Of a stretch of DNA of 64,000 bases, positions 12,058-23,700 are shown piece after piece. Numbering within the stretch: position 1 is the first letter of the stretch; every line of letters starts with the position of its first letter. Position numbers and translations under genes: made by a program. The stretch lies in contig JAUIMM010001250.1 in assembly GCA_031769625.1 (NCBI GenBank), forward strand, positions 806,001 to 870,000. The letters are read 5' to 3'. The notes under the pieces were generated by a model, which saw nothing but the letters and a program-made list of their open reading frames with translations, searched no databases and was not told the origin of the DNA. Source of the DNA: Taudactylus pleione. Lineage: Eukaryota > Chordata > Amphibia > Anura > Myobatrachidae.

Positions 12058-13437
12058 ACACAGTAATCATGGCATGGCTGAGAGTTGTTGTCAGAGACAG
12101 AGCTGGGGTCTGGAACACATTAATCATGGCCTGGCTGATAGCAGTGGCCAGAGACAAAGATGGGTTCTGGTACACAGTAATCATGGCATTGCTGATAGCT
12201 GTTGTCAGAGACAGAGCAGGGGTCTAGTACAAAGTAATCATGGCATGGCTGATAGCTGTGGTCAGAGACAGAGCAGGGGTCTAGTACATAGTAATCATGG
12301 CATGGCTGATAGCTGTGGTCAGAGACAAAGCTGGGGTCTAGTACAAAGTAATCATGGCATGGCTGATAGCTGTGGTCAGAGACAGAGCAGGGGTCTAGTA
12401 CATAGTAATCATGGCATGGCTGATAGCTGTGGTCAGAGACAAAGCTGGGGTCTAGTACACAGTAATCATGGCATGGCTGATAGCAGTGGCCAGAGACAAA
12501 GATGGGGTCTGGTACACAGTAATCATGGCATGGCTGATAGCTGTTGTCAGAGACAGAGCAGGGGTCTAGTACAAAGTAATCATGGCATGGCTGATAGCTG
12601 TGGTCAGAGACAAAGCCGGGGTCTGGTACACTACAATCATGGCAATGGCTGATATCTGTGGTCAGAGACAAAGCTGGGGACTAGTACACAGTAATCATGG
12701 CATGGCTGATAGCTGTGGTGAGAAACAAAGTTGGAATCTGGTACACAGTAATCATGGCATGGCTGATAGCTGTGATCAGAGACAAAGTTGGGATCTGGTA
12801 CACAGTAATCATGGCATGGCTGATAGCTGTGGTCAGAGACAAAGCTGGGGTCTGGTACACAGTAATCATGGCATGGCTGATAGCTGTTTTCAGAGACTAA
12901 GCTAGAGACTTGTACTAAATAATCATGGCATGGCTGATAGCTGTGGTCAGAGACAGAGCAGGGGTCTAGTACATACTTGTCATGGCATGGCTGATAGATG
13001 CAGTCAGAGACAAAGCTTGGGTCTGGGACACAGTAATCTTGGTATGGCTGATAGCTTTGGTCAGAGACAAAGCTGGGGATTGGTACACAGTAATCATGGC
13101 ATGGCTGAGAGTTGTTGTCAGAGACAGAGCTGGGGTCTGGAACACATTAATCATGGCATGGCTGATAGCAGTGGCCAGAGACAAAGATGGGTTCTGGTAC
13201 ACAGTAATCATGGCATGGCTGATAGCTGTTGTCAGAGACAGAGCAGGGGTCTAGTACATAGTAATCATGGCATGGCAGATAGCTGTGGTCAGAGACAAAG
13301 CTGGGGTCTAGTACACAGTAATCATGGCATGGCTGATAGCAGTGGCCAGAGACAAAGATGGGGTCTGGTACACAGTAATCATGGCATGTCTGATAGCTGT
13401 TGTCAGAGACAGAGCAGGGGTCTAGTACAAAGTAATC

Positions 13438-13895
13438 ATGGCATGGCTGATAGCTGTGGTCAGAGACAAAGCTGGGGTCTGGTACACTACAATCATGGCA
13501 ATGGCTGATATCTGTGGTCAGAGACAAAGCTGGGGACTAGTACGCAGTAATCATGGCATGGCTTATAGCTGTGGTCAGAGACAAAGCTGGAATCTGGTAC
13601 ACAGTAATCATGGCATGGCTGATAGCTGTGATCAGAGACAAAGTTGGGATCTGGTACACAGTAATCATGGCATGGCTGATAGCTGTGGTCAGAGACAAAG
13701 CTGGGGTCTGGTACACTACAATCATGGCAATGGCTGATATCTGTGGTCAGAGACAAAGCTGGGGACTAGTACACAGTAATCATGGCATGGCTGATAGCTG
13801 TGGTCAGAGACAAAGCTGGAATCTGGTACACAGTAATCATGGCATGGCTGATAGCTGTGATCAGAGACAAAGTTGGGATCTGGTACACAGTAATC
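13438..13895. repeat. 229-bp tetramer tandem duplication (two units)
   Basis: Units 13,438-13,666 and 13,667-13,895 carry the same four variant monomers in order: ACACTACAATCATGGCAATG (58 bp), GGACTAGTAC, AAAGCTGGAATCTGG and TGTGATCAGAGACAAAGTTGG. They differ at GTACGCAG against GTACACAG and at GGCTTATAGC against GGCTGATAGC. The pair is carried along in block B2 at 18,515-18,972. It shows expansion in steps of a few monomers. Confidence 0.8.
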
Positions 13896-14009
13896 ATGGC
13901 ATGGCTGATAGCTGTGGTCAGAGACAAAGCTGGAATCTGGTACACAGTAATCATGGCATGGCTGATAGCTGTGATCAGAGACAAAGTTGGGATCTGGTAC
14001 ACAGTAATC
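13782..14009. repeat. 114-bp dimer tandem duplication (two units)
   Basis: Monomers containing AAAGCTGGAATCTGG and GTGATCAGAGACAAAGTTGG alternate twice (13,782-13,895 and 13,896-14,009). The matching places at 2,325 and 4,944 have only one such pair. The duplication is present again at 18,859-19,086 in block B2, so it predates the 5,077-bp duplication. Confidence 0.8.
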
Positions 14010-15693
14010 ATGGCATGGCTGATAGCTGTGGTCAGAGACAAAGCTGGGGTCTGGTAGACAGTAATCATGGCATGGCTGATAGCTTTGGTCAGAGACAAAG
14101 CTGGGGTCTTGTATACAGTAAGCATGGCATTGCTGATAGCTGTGGTCAGAGACAAAGCTGGGGAGTGGTACACAGTAATCATGGCATGGCTGATAGCTGT
14201 GGTCAGAGACAATGCTGGGATCCGGTACAGAGTAAACATGGCATGGCTGATAGCTATGGTCAGAGACAGAGCTGGGGTCTGGTACACAGTATTCAGGACA
14301 TGGTTCATAGCTGTGGTGAGATTCAAAGCTTGTGTCTGGTACACAGTAATCAGTGCATGGCTGATAGCTGTGGTCAGAGAAAAAGCTGGGGACAGGTACA
14401 TAGTAATCATGGCATGGCTTATAGCTGTGGTCAGAAACAACGCTGGTGTCTGGTACATACTAGTTACGGCATTGCTGATAGCTGTGGTCAGAGACAAAGC
14501 TGGGGTCTGTTACACAGTAAACATGGCATGGCTGATAGCTATGGTCATTGACAACTCTGGGGTCTGGCACACAGTAAACAAGGAATGGCTGTTAGCTGTT
14601 TTCAGAGGCATAGCTTGGGTCTGGTACACAGTAAACATGGCATGGCTGATAGCTGTGGTCAGATCCAAATATGGGGTCTGGTACACAGTAATCATGACAT
14701 GGCTGATAGCTGTATTAAGACACAAAGCTGGGGTCTGGTACAAAGTAATCATGGAATGGCTGATAGCTATGGTCAGAGACAAAGCTGGGGTCCGGTGCAC
14801 AGTAATCGTGGCATGGCTGATAGATGTGGTCAGAGACAAAGCTGGTATCTGGTACACAGTAATCATGGCATCACTGATAGCTGTGGTCAGAGACAAAGTT
14901 GGGATCTGGTACACAGTAATCATGGCATGGCTGATAGCTTTGGTCAGAGACAAAGCTGGGGTCTGGTATACAGTAATCATGGCATTGCTGATAGCTGTGG
15001 TCAGAGACAAAGCTGAGGAGTGGTATACAGTAATAATGGCATGGCTGATAGCTGTGGTCAGAGACAAAGCTGGGGTCTGGAACACTACAATCATGGCATG
15101 GCTGATATCTGTGGTCAGAGACAAAGCTGGGGACTAGTACACAGTAATCATGGCATGGCTGATAGCTGTGGTCAGAGACAAAGCTGGAGTCTGGTTCACA
15201 GTAATCATGGCATGGCTGATAGCTGTGGTCAGAGACAAAGCTGGGGTCTGGTACGCAGTAATGATGGCATGGCTGATAGCAGTGGCCAGAGACAAAGATG
15301 GGGTCTGGTACACAGTAATCATGGCATGGCAGATAGCTGTTGTCAGAGACAGAGCAAGGGTCTAGTACAAAGTAATCATGGCATGGCTGATAGCTGTGGT
15401 CAGAGACAGAGCAGGGGTCTAGTACATAGTAATCATGGCATGGCTGATAGATGCGGTCAGAGACAGAGCAGAGGTCTATTACAAAGTAAACATGGCATGG
15501 CTGATAGCTGTGGTCAGAGACAGAGCAGGGGTCTAGTACAAAGTAATCATGGCATGGCTGATAGCTGTGGTCAGAGACAGAGCAAGGGTCTAGTACATAG
15601 TAATCATGGCATGGCTGATAGAGGCGGTCAGAGACAGAGCAGGGGTCTAGTACAAAGTAATCATGGCATGGCTGATAGCTGTGGTCAGAGACA

Positions 15694-18600
15694 GAGCAAG
15701 GGTCTAGTACATAGTAATCATGGCATGGCTGATAGATGTGGTCAGAGACAAAGCTGGGGTCTGGGACTCAGTAATCTTTGTATAGCTGATAGCTGTGGTC
15801 AGAGACAAAGCAGGGGTATGGTACACAGTAATCATGGCATGGTTGAGAGCAGTGGCCAGAAACAAAGCTGGGGTCTGGAACACAGTATTCATGTCATGGC
15901 TGATAGCTGTGGTCAGAGACAAAGCTGGGGACTGGTACACAGTAATCATGGCATGGCTGATAGCTGTTGTGAGAGACAGAGCAGGGGTCTAGTACAAAGT
16001 AATCATGGCATGGCTGATAGCTGTGGTCAGAGACAGAGCAGGGGTCTAGTACATAGTAATCATGGCATGGCTGATAGATGCGGTCAGAGACAGAGCAGGG
16101 GTCTAGTACAAAGTAATCATGGCATGGCTGATAGCTTTGGTCAGAGACAAAGCAGGTGACTGGTACACAGTAATCATGGCATGGCTGATATCTATAGTCA
16201 GAGACAAAGCTGTGTTCTGGTACAAAGTAATCATGGCATGGCTTTTAGCTGTGGTCAGAGACAGAGCAGGGGTCTAGTACATAGTTATCATGGCATGGTT
16301 GATAGATGTGGTCAGAGACAAAGCTTGGGTCTGGGACACAGTAATCTTGGTATGGCTGATAGCTGTGGTCAGAGACAAAGCTGGGGACTGGTATACAGTA
16401 ATCATGGCATGGCTGAGAGCTGTGGTCAGAGACAGTGCTGGGGTCTGGTACACAGTAATCGTAGCATGGCTGATCGATGTGGTTAGAGACAGAGCTGGGG
16501 TCTGGAACACATTAATAATGGCATGGCTGATAGCTGTTGTCAGAGACAAAGCTGGGGTCCGGTGCACAGTAATCGTGGCATGGCTGATAGATGTGGTCAG
16601 AGACAAAGCTGGTATCTGGTACACAGTAATCATGGCATGAGTGATAGCTGTGGTCAGAGACAAAGTTAGGATCTGGTACACAGTAATCATGGCATGGCTG
16701 ATAGCTTTGGTCAGAGACAAAGCTGGGTTCTGGTATACAGTAATCATGGCATTGCTGATAGCTGTTGTCAGAGACAAAGCTGGGGAGTGGTATACAGTAA
16801 TAATGGCATGGCAGATATCTGGAGTCAGAGACAAAGCTGTGTTCTGGTACAAAGTAATCATGGCATGGCTTTTAGCTGTGGTCAGAGACAGAGCAGGGGT
16901 CTAGTACATAGTTATCATGGCATGGTTGATAGATGTGGTCAGAGACAAAGCTTGGGTCTGGGACACTGTAATCTTGGTATGGCTGATAGCTGTGGTCAGA
17001 GACAAAGCTGGGGACTGGTACACAGTAATCATGGCATGGCTGATAGCAGTGGCCAGAGACAAAGATGGGGTCTGGTACACAGTAATCATGGCATGGCTGA
17101 TAGCTTTGGTCAGAGACAAAGCTGGGGATTTTTTACACAGTAATCATGGCATGGCTGAGAGTTGTTGTCAGAGACAGAGCTGGGGTCTGGAACACATTAA
17201 TCATGGCCTGGCTGATAGCAGTGGCCAGAGACAAAGATGGGTTCTGGTACACAGTAATCATGGCATTGCTGATAGCTGTTGTCAGAGACAGAGCAGGGGT
17301 CTAGTACAAAGTAATCATGGCATGGCTGATAGCTGTGGTCAGAGACAGAGCAGGGGTCTAGTACATAGTAATCATGGCATGGCTGATAGCTGTGGTCAGA
17401 GACAAAGCTGGGGTCTAGTACAAAGTAATCATGGCATGGCTGATAGCTGTGGTCAGAGACAGAGCAGGGGTCTAGTACATAGTAATCATGGCATGGCTGA
17501 TAGCTGTGGTCAGAGACAAAGCTGGGGTCTAGTACACAGTAATCATGGCATGGCTGATAGCAGTGGCCAGAGACAAAGATGGGGTCTGGTACACAGTAAT
17601 CATGGCATGGCTGATAGCTGTTGTCAGAGACAGAGCAGGGGTCTAGTACAAAGTAATCATGGCATGGCTGATAGCTGTGGTCAGAGACAAAGCCGGGGTC
17701 TGGTACACTACAATCATGGCAATGGCTGATATCTGTGGTCAGAGACAAAGCTGGGGACTAGTACACAGTAATCATGGCATGGCTGATAGCTGTGGTGAGA
17801 AACAAAGTTGGAATCTGGTACACAGTAATCATGGCATGGCTGATAGCTGTGATCAGAGACAAAGTTGGGATCTGGTACACAGTAATCATGGCATGGCTGA
17901 TAGCTGTGGTCAGAGACAAAGCTGGGGTCTGGTACACAGTAATCATGGCATGGCTGATAGCTGTTTTCAGAGACTAAGCTAGAGACTTGTACTAAATAAT
18001 CATGGCATGGCTGATAGCTGTGGTCAGAGACAGAGCAGGGGTCTAGTACATACTTGTCATGGCATGGCTGATAGATGCAGTCAGAGACAAAGCTTGGGTC
18101 TGGGACACAGTAATCTTGGTATGGCTGATAGCTTTGGTCAGAGACAAAGCTGGGGATTGGTACACAGTAATCATGGCATGGCTGAGAGTTGTTGTCAGAG
18201 ACAGAGCTGGGGTCTGGAACACATTAATCATGGCATGGCTGATAGCAGTGGCCAGAGACAAAGATGGGTTCTGGTACACAGTAATCATGGCATGGCTGAT
18301 AGCTGTTGTCAGAGACAGAGCAGGGGTCTAGTACATAGTAATCATGGCATGGCAGATAGCTGTGGTCAGAGACAAAGCTGGGGTCTAGTACACAGTAATC
18401 ATGGCATGGCTGATAGCAGTGGCCAGAGACAAAGATGGGGTCTGGTACACAGTAATCATGGCATGTCTGATAGCTGTTGTCAGAGACAGAGCAGGGGTCT
18501 AGTACAAAGTAATCATGGCATGGCTGATAGCTGTGGTCAGAGACAAAGCTGGGGTCTGGTACACTACAATCATGGCAATGGCTGATATCTGTGGTCAGAG

Positions 18601-20770
18601 ACAAAGCTGGGGACTAGTACGCAGTAATCATGGCATGGCTTATAGCTGTGGTCAGAGACAAAGCTGGAATCTGGTACACAGTAATCATGGCATGGCTGAT
18701 AGCTGTGATCAGAGACAAAGTTGGGATCTGGTACACAGTAATCATGGCATGGCTGATAGCTGTGGTCAGAGACAAAGCTGGGGTCTGGTACACTACAATC
18801 ATGGCAATGGCTAATATCTGTGGTCAGAGACAAAGCTGGGGACTAGTACGCAGTAATCATGGCATGGCTGATAGCTGTGGTCAGAGACAAAGCTGGAATC
18901 TGGTACACAGTAATCATGGCATGGCTGATAGCTGTGATCAGAGACAAAGTTGGGATCTGGTACACAGTAATCATGGCATGGCTGATAGCTGTGGTCAGAG
19001 ACAAAGCTGGAATCTGGTACACAGTAATCATGGCATGGCTGATAGCTGTGATCAGAGACAAAGTTGGGATCTGGTACACAGTAATCATGGCATGGCTGAT
19101 AGCTGTGGTCAGAGACAAAGCTGGGGTCTGGTAGACAGTAATCATGGCATGGCTGATAGCTTTGGTCAGAGACAAAGCTGGGGTCTTGTATACAGTAAGC
19201 ATGGCATTGCTGATAGCTGTGGTCAGAGACAAAGCTGGGGAGTGGTACACAGTAATCATGGCATGGCTGATAGCTGTGGTCAGAGACAATGCTGGGATCC
19301 GGTACAGAGTAAACATGGCATGGCTGATAGCTATGGTCAGAGACAGAGCTGGGGTCTGGTACACAGTATTCAGGACATGGTTCATAGCTGTGGTGAGATT
19401 CAAAGCTTGTGTCTGGTACACAGTAATCAGTGCATGGCTGATAGCTGTGGTCAGAGAAAAAGCTGGGGACAGGTACATAGTAATCATGGCATGGCTTATA
19501 GCTGTGGTCAGAAACAACGCTGGTGTCTGGTACATACTAGTTACGGCATTGCTGATAGCTGTGGTCAGAGACAAAGCTGGGGTCTGTTACACAGTAAACA
19601 TGGCATGGCTGATAGCTATGGTCATTGACAACTCTGGGGTCTGGCACACAGTAAACAAGGAATGGCTGTTAGCTGTTTTCAGAGGCATAGCTTGGGTCTG
19701 GTACACAGTAAACATGGCATGGCTGATAGCTGTGGTCAGATCCAAATATGGGGTCTGGTACACAGTAATCATGACATGGCTGATAGCTGTATTAAGACAC
19801 AAAGCTGGGGTCTGGTACAAAGTAATCATGGAATGGCTGATAGCTATGGTCAGAGACAAAGCTGGGGTCCGGTGCACAGTAATCGTGGCATGGCTGATAG
19901 ATGTGGTCAGAGACAAAGCTGGTATCTGGTACACAGTAATCATGGCATCACTGATAGCTGTGGTCAGAGACAAAGTTGGGATCTGGTACACAGTAATCAT
20001 GGCATGGCTGATAGCTTTGGTCAGAGACAAAGCTGGGGTCTGGTATACAGTAATCATGGCATTGCTGATAGCTGTGGTCAGAGACAAAGCTGAGGAGTGG
20101 TATACAGTAATAATGGCATGGCTGATAGCTGTGGTCAGAGACAAAGCTGGGGTCTGGAACACTACAATCATGGCATGGCTGATATCTGTGGTCAGAGACA
20201 AAGCTGGGGACTAGTACACAGTAATCATGGCATGGCTGATAGCTGTGGTCAGAGACAAAGCTGGAGTCTGGTTCACAGTAATCATGGCATGGCTGATAGC
20301 TGTGGTCAGAGACAAAGCTGGGGTCTGGTACGCAGTAATGATGGCATGGCTGATAGCAGTGGCCAGAGACAAAGATGGGGTCTGGTACACAGTAATCATG
20401 GCATGGCAGATAGCTGTTGTCAGAGACAGAGCAAGGGTCTAGTACAAAGTAATCATGGCATGGCTGATAGCTGTGGTCAGAGACAGAGCAGGGGTCTAGT
20501 ACATAGTAATCATGGCATGGCTGATAGATGCGGTCAGAGACAGAGCAGAGGTCTATTACAAAGTAAACATGGCATGGCTGATAGCTGTGGTCAGAGACAG
20601 AGCAGGGGTCTAGTACAAAGTAATCATGGCATGGCTGATAGCTGTGGTCAGAGACAGAGCAAGGGTCTAGTACATAGTAATCATGGCATGGCTGATAGAG
20701 GCGGTCAGAGACAGAGCAGGGGTCTAGTACAAAGTAATCATGGCATGGCTGATAGCTGTGGTCAGAGACA
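15694..20770. repeat. Block B2: second copy of the 5,077-bp tandem duplication
   Basis: This copy directly abuts block B1. Reading both copies I find only two differences, at 18,813 (A; G at 13,736) and 18,850 (G; A at 13,773), 37 bp apart. The junction at about 15,694 joins a class B monomer run to the GGGACTCAGTAATCTTTG variant monomer. At the equivalent place at the right end (about 20,770) the sequence instead continues into AAGCAGGTGACTGG, which is the block A order. That is the pattern expected of an unequal exchange between misaligned copies. Such high identity means either a very young event or an assembly error. Confidence 0.92.
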
Positions 20771-23700
20771 AAGCAGGTGACTGGTACACAGTAATCATGG
20801 CATGGCTGATATCTGGAGTTAGAGACAGAGCTGTGTTCTGGTACAAAGTAATCATGGCATGGCTGATAGCTGTGGTCAGAGACAGAGCAGGGGTCTAGTA
20901 CATAGTTATCATGGCATGGTTGATAGATGTGGTCAGAGACAAAGCTTGGGTCTGGGATAAAGTAATCTTGGTATGGCTGATAGCTGTGGTCAGAGACAAA
21001 GCTGGGGACTGGTACACAGTAATCATGGCATGGCTGAGAGCTGTGGTCTGAGACAGAGCTGGGGTCTGGTACACAGTAATCATAGCATGGCTGATAGATG
21101 TGGTTAGAGACAGAGCTGGAGTCTGGAACACATTAATCATGGCATGGCTGATAGCTGTTGTCAGAGACAAAGCTGGGGTCCGGTGCACAGTAATCGTGGC
21201 ATGGCTGATAGATGTGGTCAGAGACAAAGCTGGTATCTGGTACACAGTAATCATGGCATGACTGATAGCTGTGGTCAGAGACAAAGTTGGGATCTGGTAC
21301 ACAGTAATCATGGCATGGCTGATAGCTTTGGTCAGAGACAAAGCTGGGGTCTGGTATACAGTAATCATGGCATTGCTGATAGCTGTGGTCAGAGACAAAG
21401 CTGGGGAGTGGTATACAGTAATAATGGCATGGCTGATAGCTGTGGTCAGAGACAAAGCTGGGGTCTGGTACACTACAATCATGGCATGGCTGATAGCTTT
21501 GGTCAGAGACAAAGCTGGGGACTAGTACACAGTAAACATGGCATGGCTGATAGCTGTGGTCAGAGACAAAGCTGGGGTCTGGTACACAGTAATCATGGCA
21601 TGGCTGATAGCAGTTGCCAGAGACAAAGATGGGTTCTGGTACACAGTAATCATGGCATGGCTGATAGCTGTTGTCATAGACAGAGCAGGGGTCTAGTACA
21701 TAGTAATCATGGCATGACTGATAGCTGTGGTCAGAGACAGAGCAGGGGTCTAGTACATAGTAATCATGGCATGGCTGATAGCTGTGGTCAGAGACAAAGC
21801 TGGGGTCTGGTACACAGTAATCATGGCATGGCTGATAGCAGTGGCCAGAGACAAAGATGGGGTCTGGTACACAGTAATCATGGCATGGCTGATAGCTGTT
21901 GTCAGAGACAGAGCAGGGGTCTAGTACAAAGTAATCATGGCATGGCTGATAGCTGTGGTCAGAGACAAAGCTGGGGTCTGGTACACTACAATCATGGCAT
22001 GGCTGATGTCTGTGGTCAGAGACAAAGCAGGGGACTAGTACACAGTAATCATGGCATGGCTGATAGCTGTGGTCAGAGACAAAGCTGGAATCTGGTACAC
22101 AGTAATCATGGCATGGCTGATAGCTGTGATCAGAGACAAAGTTGGGATCTGGTACACAGTAATCATGGCATGGCTGATAGCTGTGGTCAGAGACAAAGCT
22201 GGGGTCTGGTACACAGTAATCATGGCATGGCTGATAGCTTTGGTCAGAGACAAAGCTGGGGTCTTGTATACAGTAAGCATGGCATTGCTGATAGCTGTGG
22301 TCAGAGACAAAGCTGGGGAGTGGTACACAGTAATCATGGCATGGCTGATAGCTGTGGTCAGAGACAATGCTGGGATCCGGTACAGAGTAAACATGGCATG
22401 GCTGATAGCTATGGTCAGAGACAGAGCTGGGGTCTGGTACACAGTATTCAGGACATGGTTCATAGCTGTGGTGAGATTCAAAGCTTGTGTCTGGTACATA
22501 GTAATCAGGGCATGGCTGATAGCTGTGGTCAGAGAAAAAGCTGGTGACAGGTACATAGTAATCATGGCATGGCTGATAGCTGTGGTCAGAAACAACGCTG
22601 GTGTCTGGTACATACTAGTTACGGCATTGCTGATAGCTGTGGTCAGAGACAAAGCTGGGGTCTGTTACACAGTAAACATGGCATGGCTGATAGCTGTGGT
22701 CATTGTAACTCTGGGGTCTGGCACACAGTAAACAAGGAATGGCTGTTAGCTGTTTTCAGAGGCATAGCTGGGGTCTGGTACACAGTAAACATGGCATGGC
22801 TGATAGCTGTGGTCAGATCCAAATATGGGGTCTGGTACACAGTAATCATGACATGGCTGATAGCTGTATTAAGACACAAAGCTGGGGTCTGGTACAAAGT
22901 AATCATGGAATGGCTGATAGCTATGGTCAGAGACAAAGCTGGGGTCATGTACACAGTAATCATGGCATGGCTGATAGCTGTGGTCAAGACAGAGCTGGGG
23001 TCTGGTAAACAGTAATCATGGCATGGCTGATAGCTGTGGTCAGAGACAAAGCTGGGGTCTGGTACACAGTAAACAGGGCATGGCTGATAGCTGTGATCAG
23101 AGACAAAGCTGAGTCTGGTACATTGTAATCATGGCATGGCTGAAAGCTGTGGTCAGAGACAAAGCTGTGGACTGGTACATAGTTATCATTGCATGGCTGG
23201 TAACTGTGGTCAGACACAAAGCTGGGGTCTGGTACACAGTAATCATGCCATGGCTGATAGCTGTTTTCAGAGACTAAGCTAGAGACTTGTACTAAATAAT
23301 CATGGCATGGCTGATAGCTGTGGTCAGAGACAGAGCAGGGGTCTAGTACATAGTTGTCATGGCATGGCTGATAGATGCAGTCAGAGACAAAGCTTGGGTC
23401 TGGGACACAGTAATCTTGGTATGGCTGATAGCTTTGGTCAGAGACAAAGCTGGGGATTGGTACACAGTAATCATGGCATGGCTGAGAGTTGTTGTCAGAG
23501 ACAGAGCTGGGGTCTGGAACACATTAATCATGGCATGGCTGATAGCTGTTGTCAGAGACAAAGCTGGGGTCTGGTGCACAGTAATCGTGGCATGGCTGAT
23601 AGATGTGATCAGAGACAAAGCTGGTATCTGGTACACAGTAATCATGGCATGACTGATAACTGTGGTCAGAGACAAAGTTGGGATCTGGTACACAGTAATC

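Larger units (their letters stand above)
10617..15693. repeat. Block B1: first copy of a 5,077-bp tandem duplication
   Basis: Every landmark here recurs exactly 5,077 bp to the right: the junction monomer at 12,901 and 17,978, the run of six T at 12,052 and 17,129, and marker H at 14,292 and 19,369. 5,077 is 89 x 57 + 4; the extra bases come from lengthened monomers, namely the T6 monomer and three GGCAATGGC monomers near 12,644, 13,498 and 13,728. The left part (to about 11.9 kb) is of the right-domain type and matches 44.9-46.6 kb. The right part, from about 14.2 kb, is of the block A type. The block therefore joins both domains. Confidence 0.92.

Noticed and set aside
13766..14497. 243-codon reverse ORF with SLTTAISHAMITVY-type repeats, hydrophobic enough to suggest membrane segments
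   Set aside because: The hydrophobic look comes from translating the satellite antisense. It recurs wherever class A units run without a class B CTAG.
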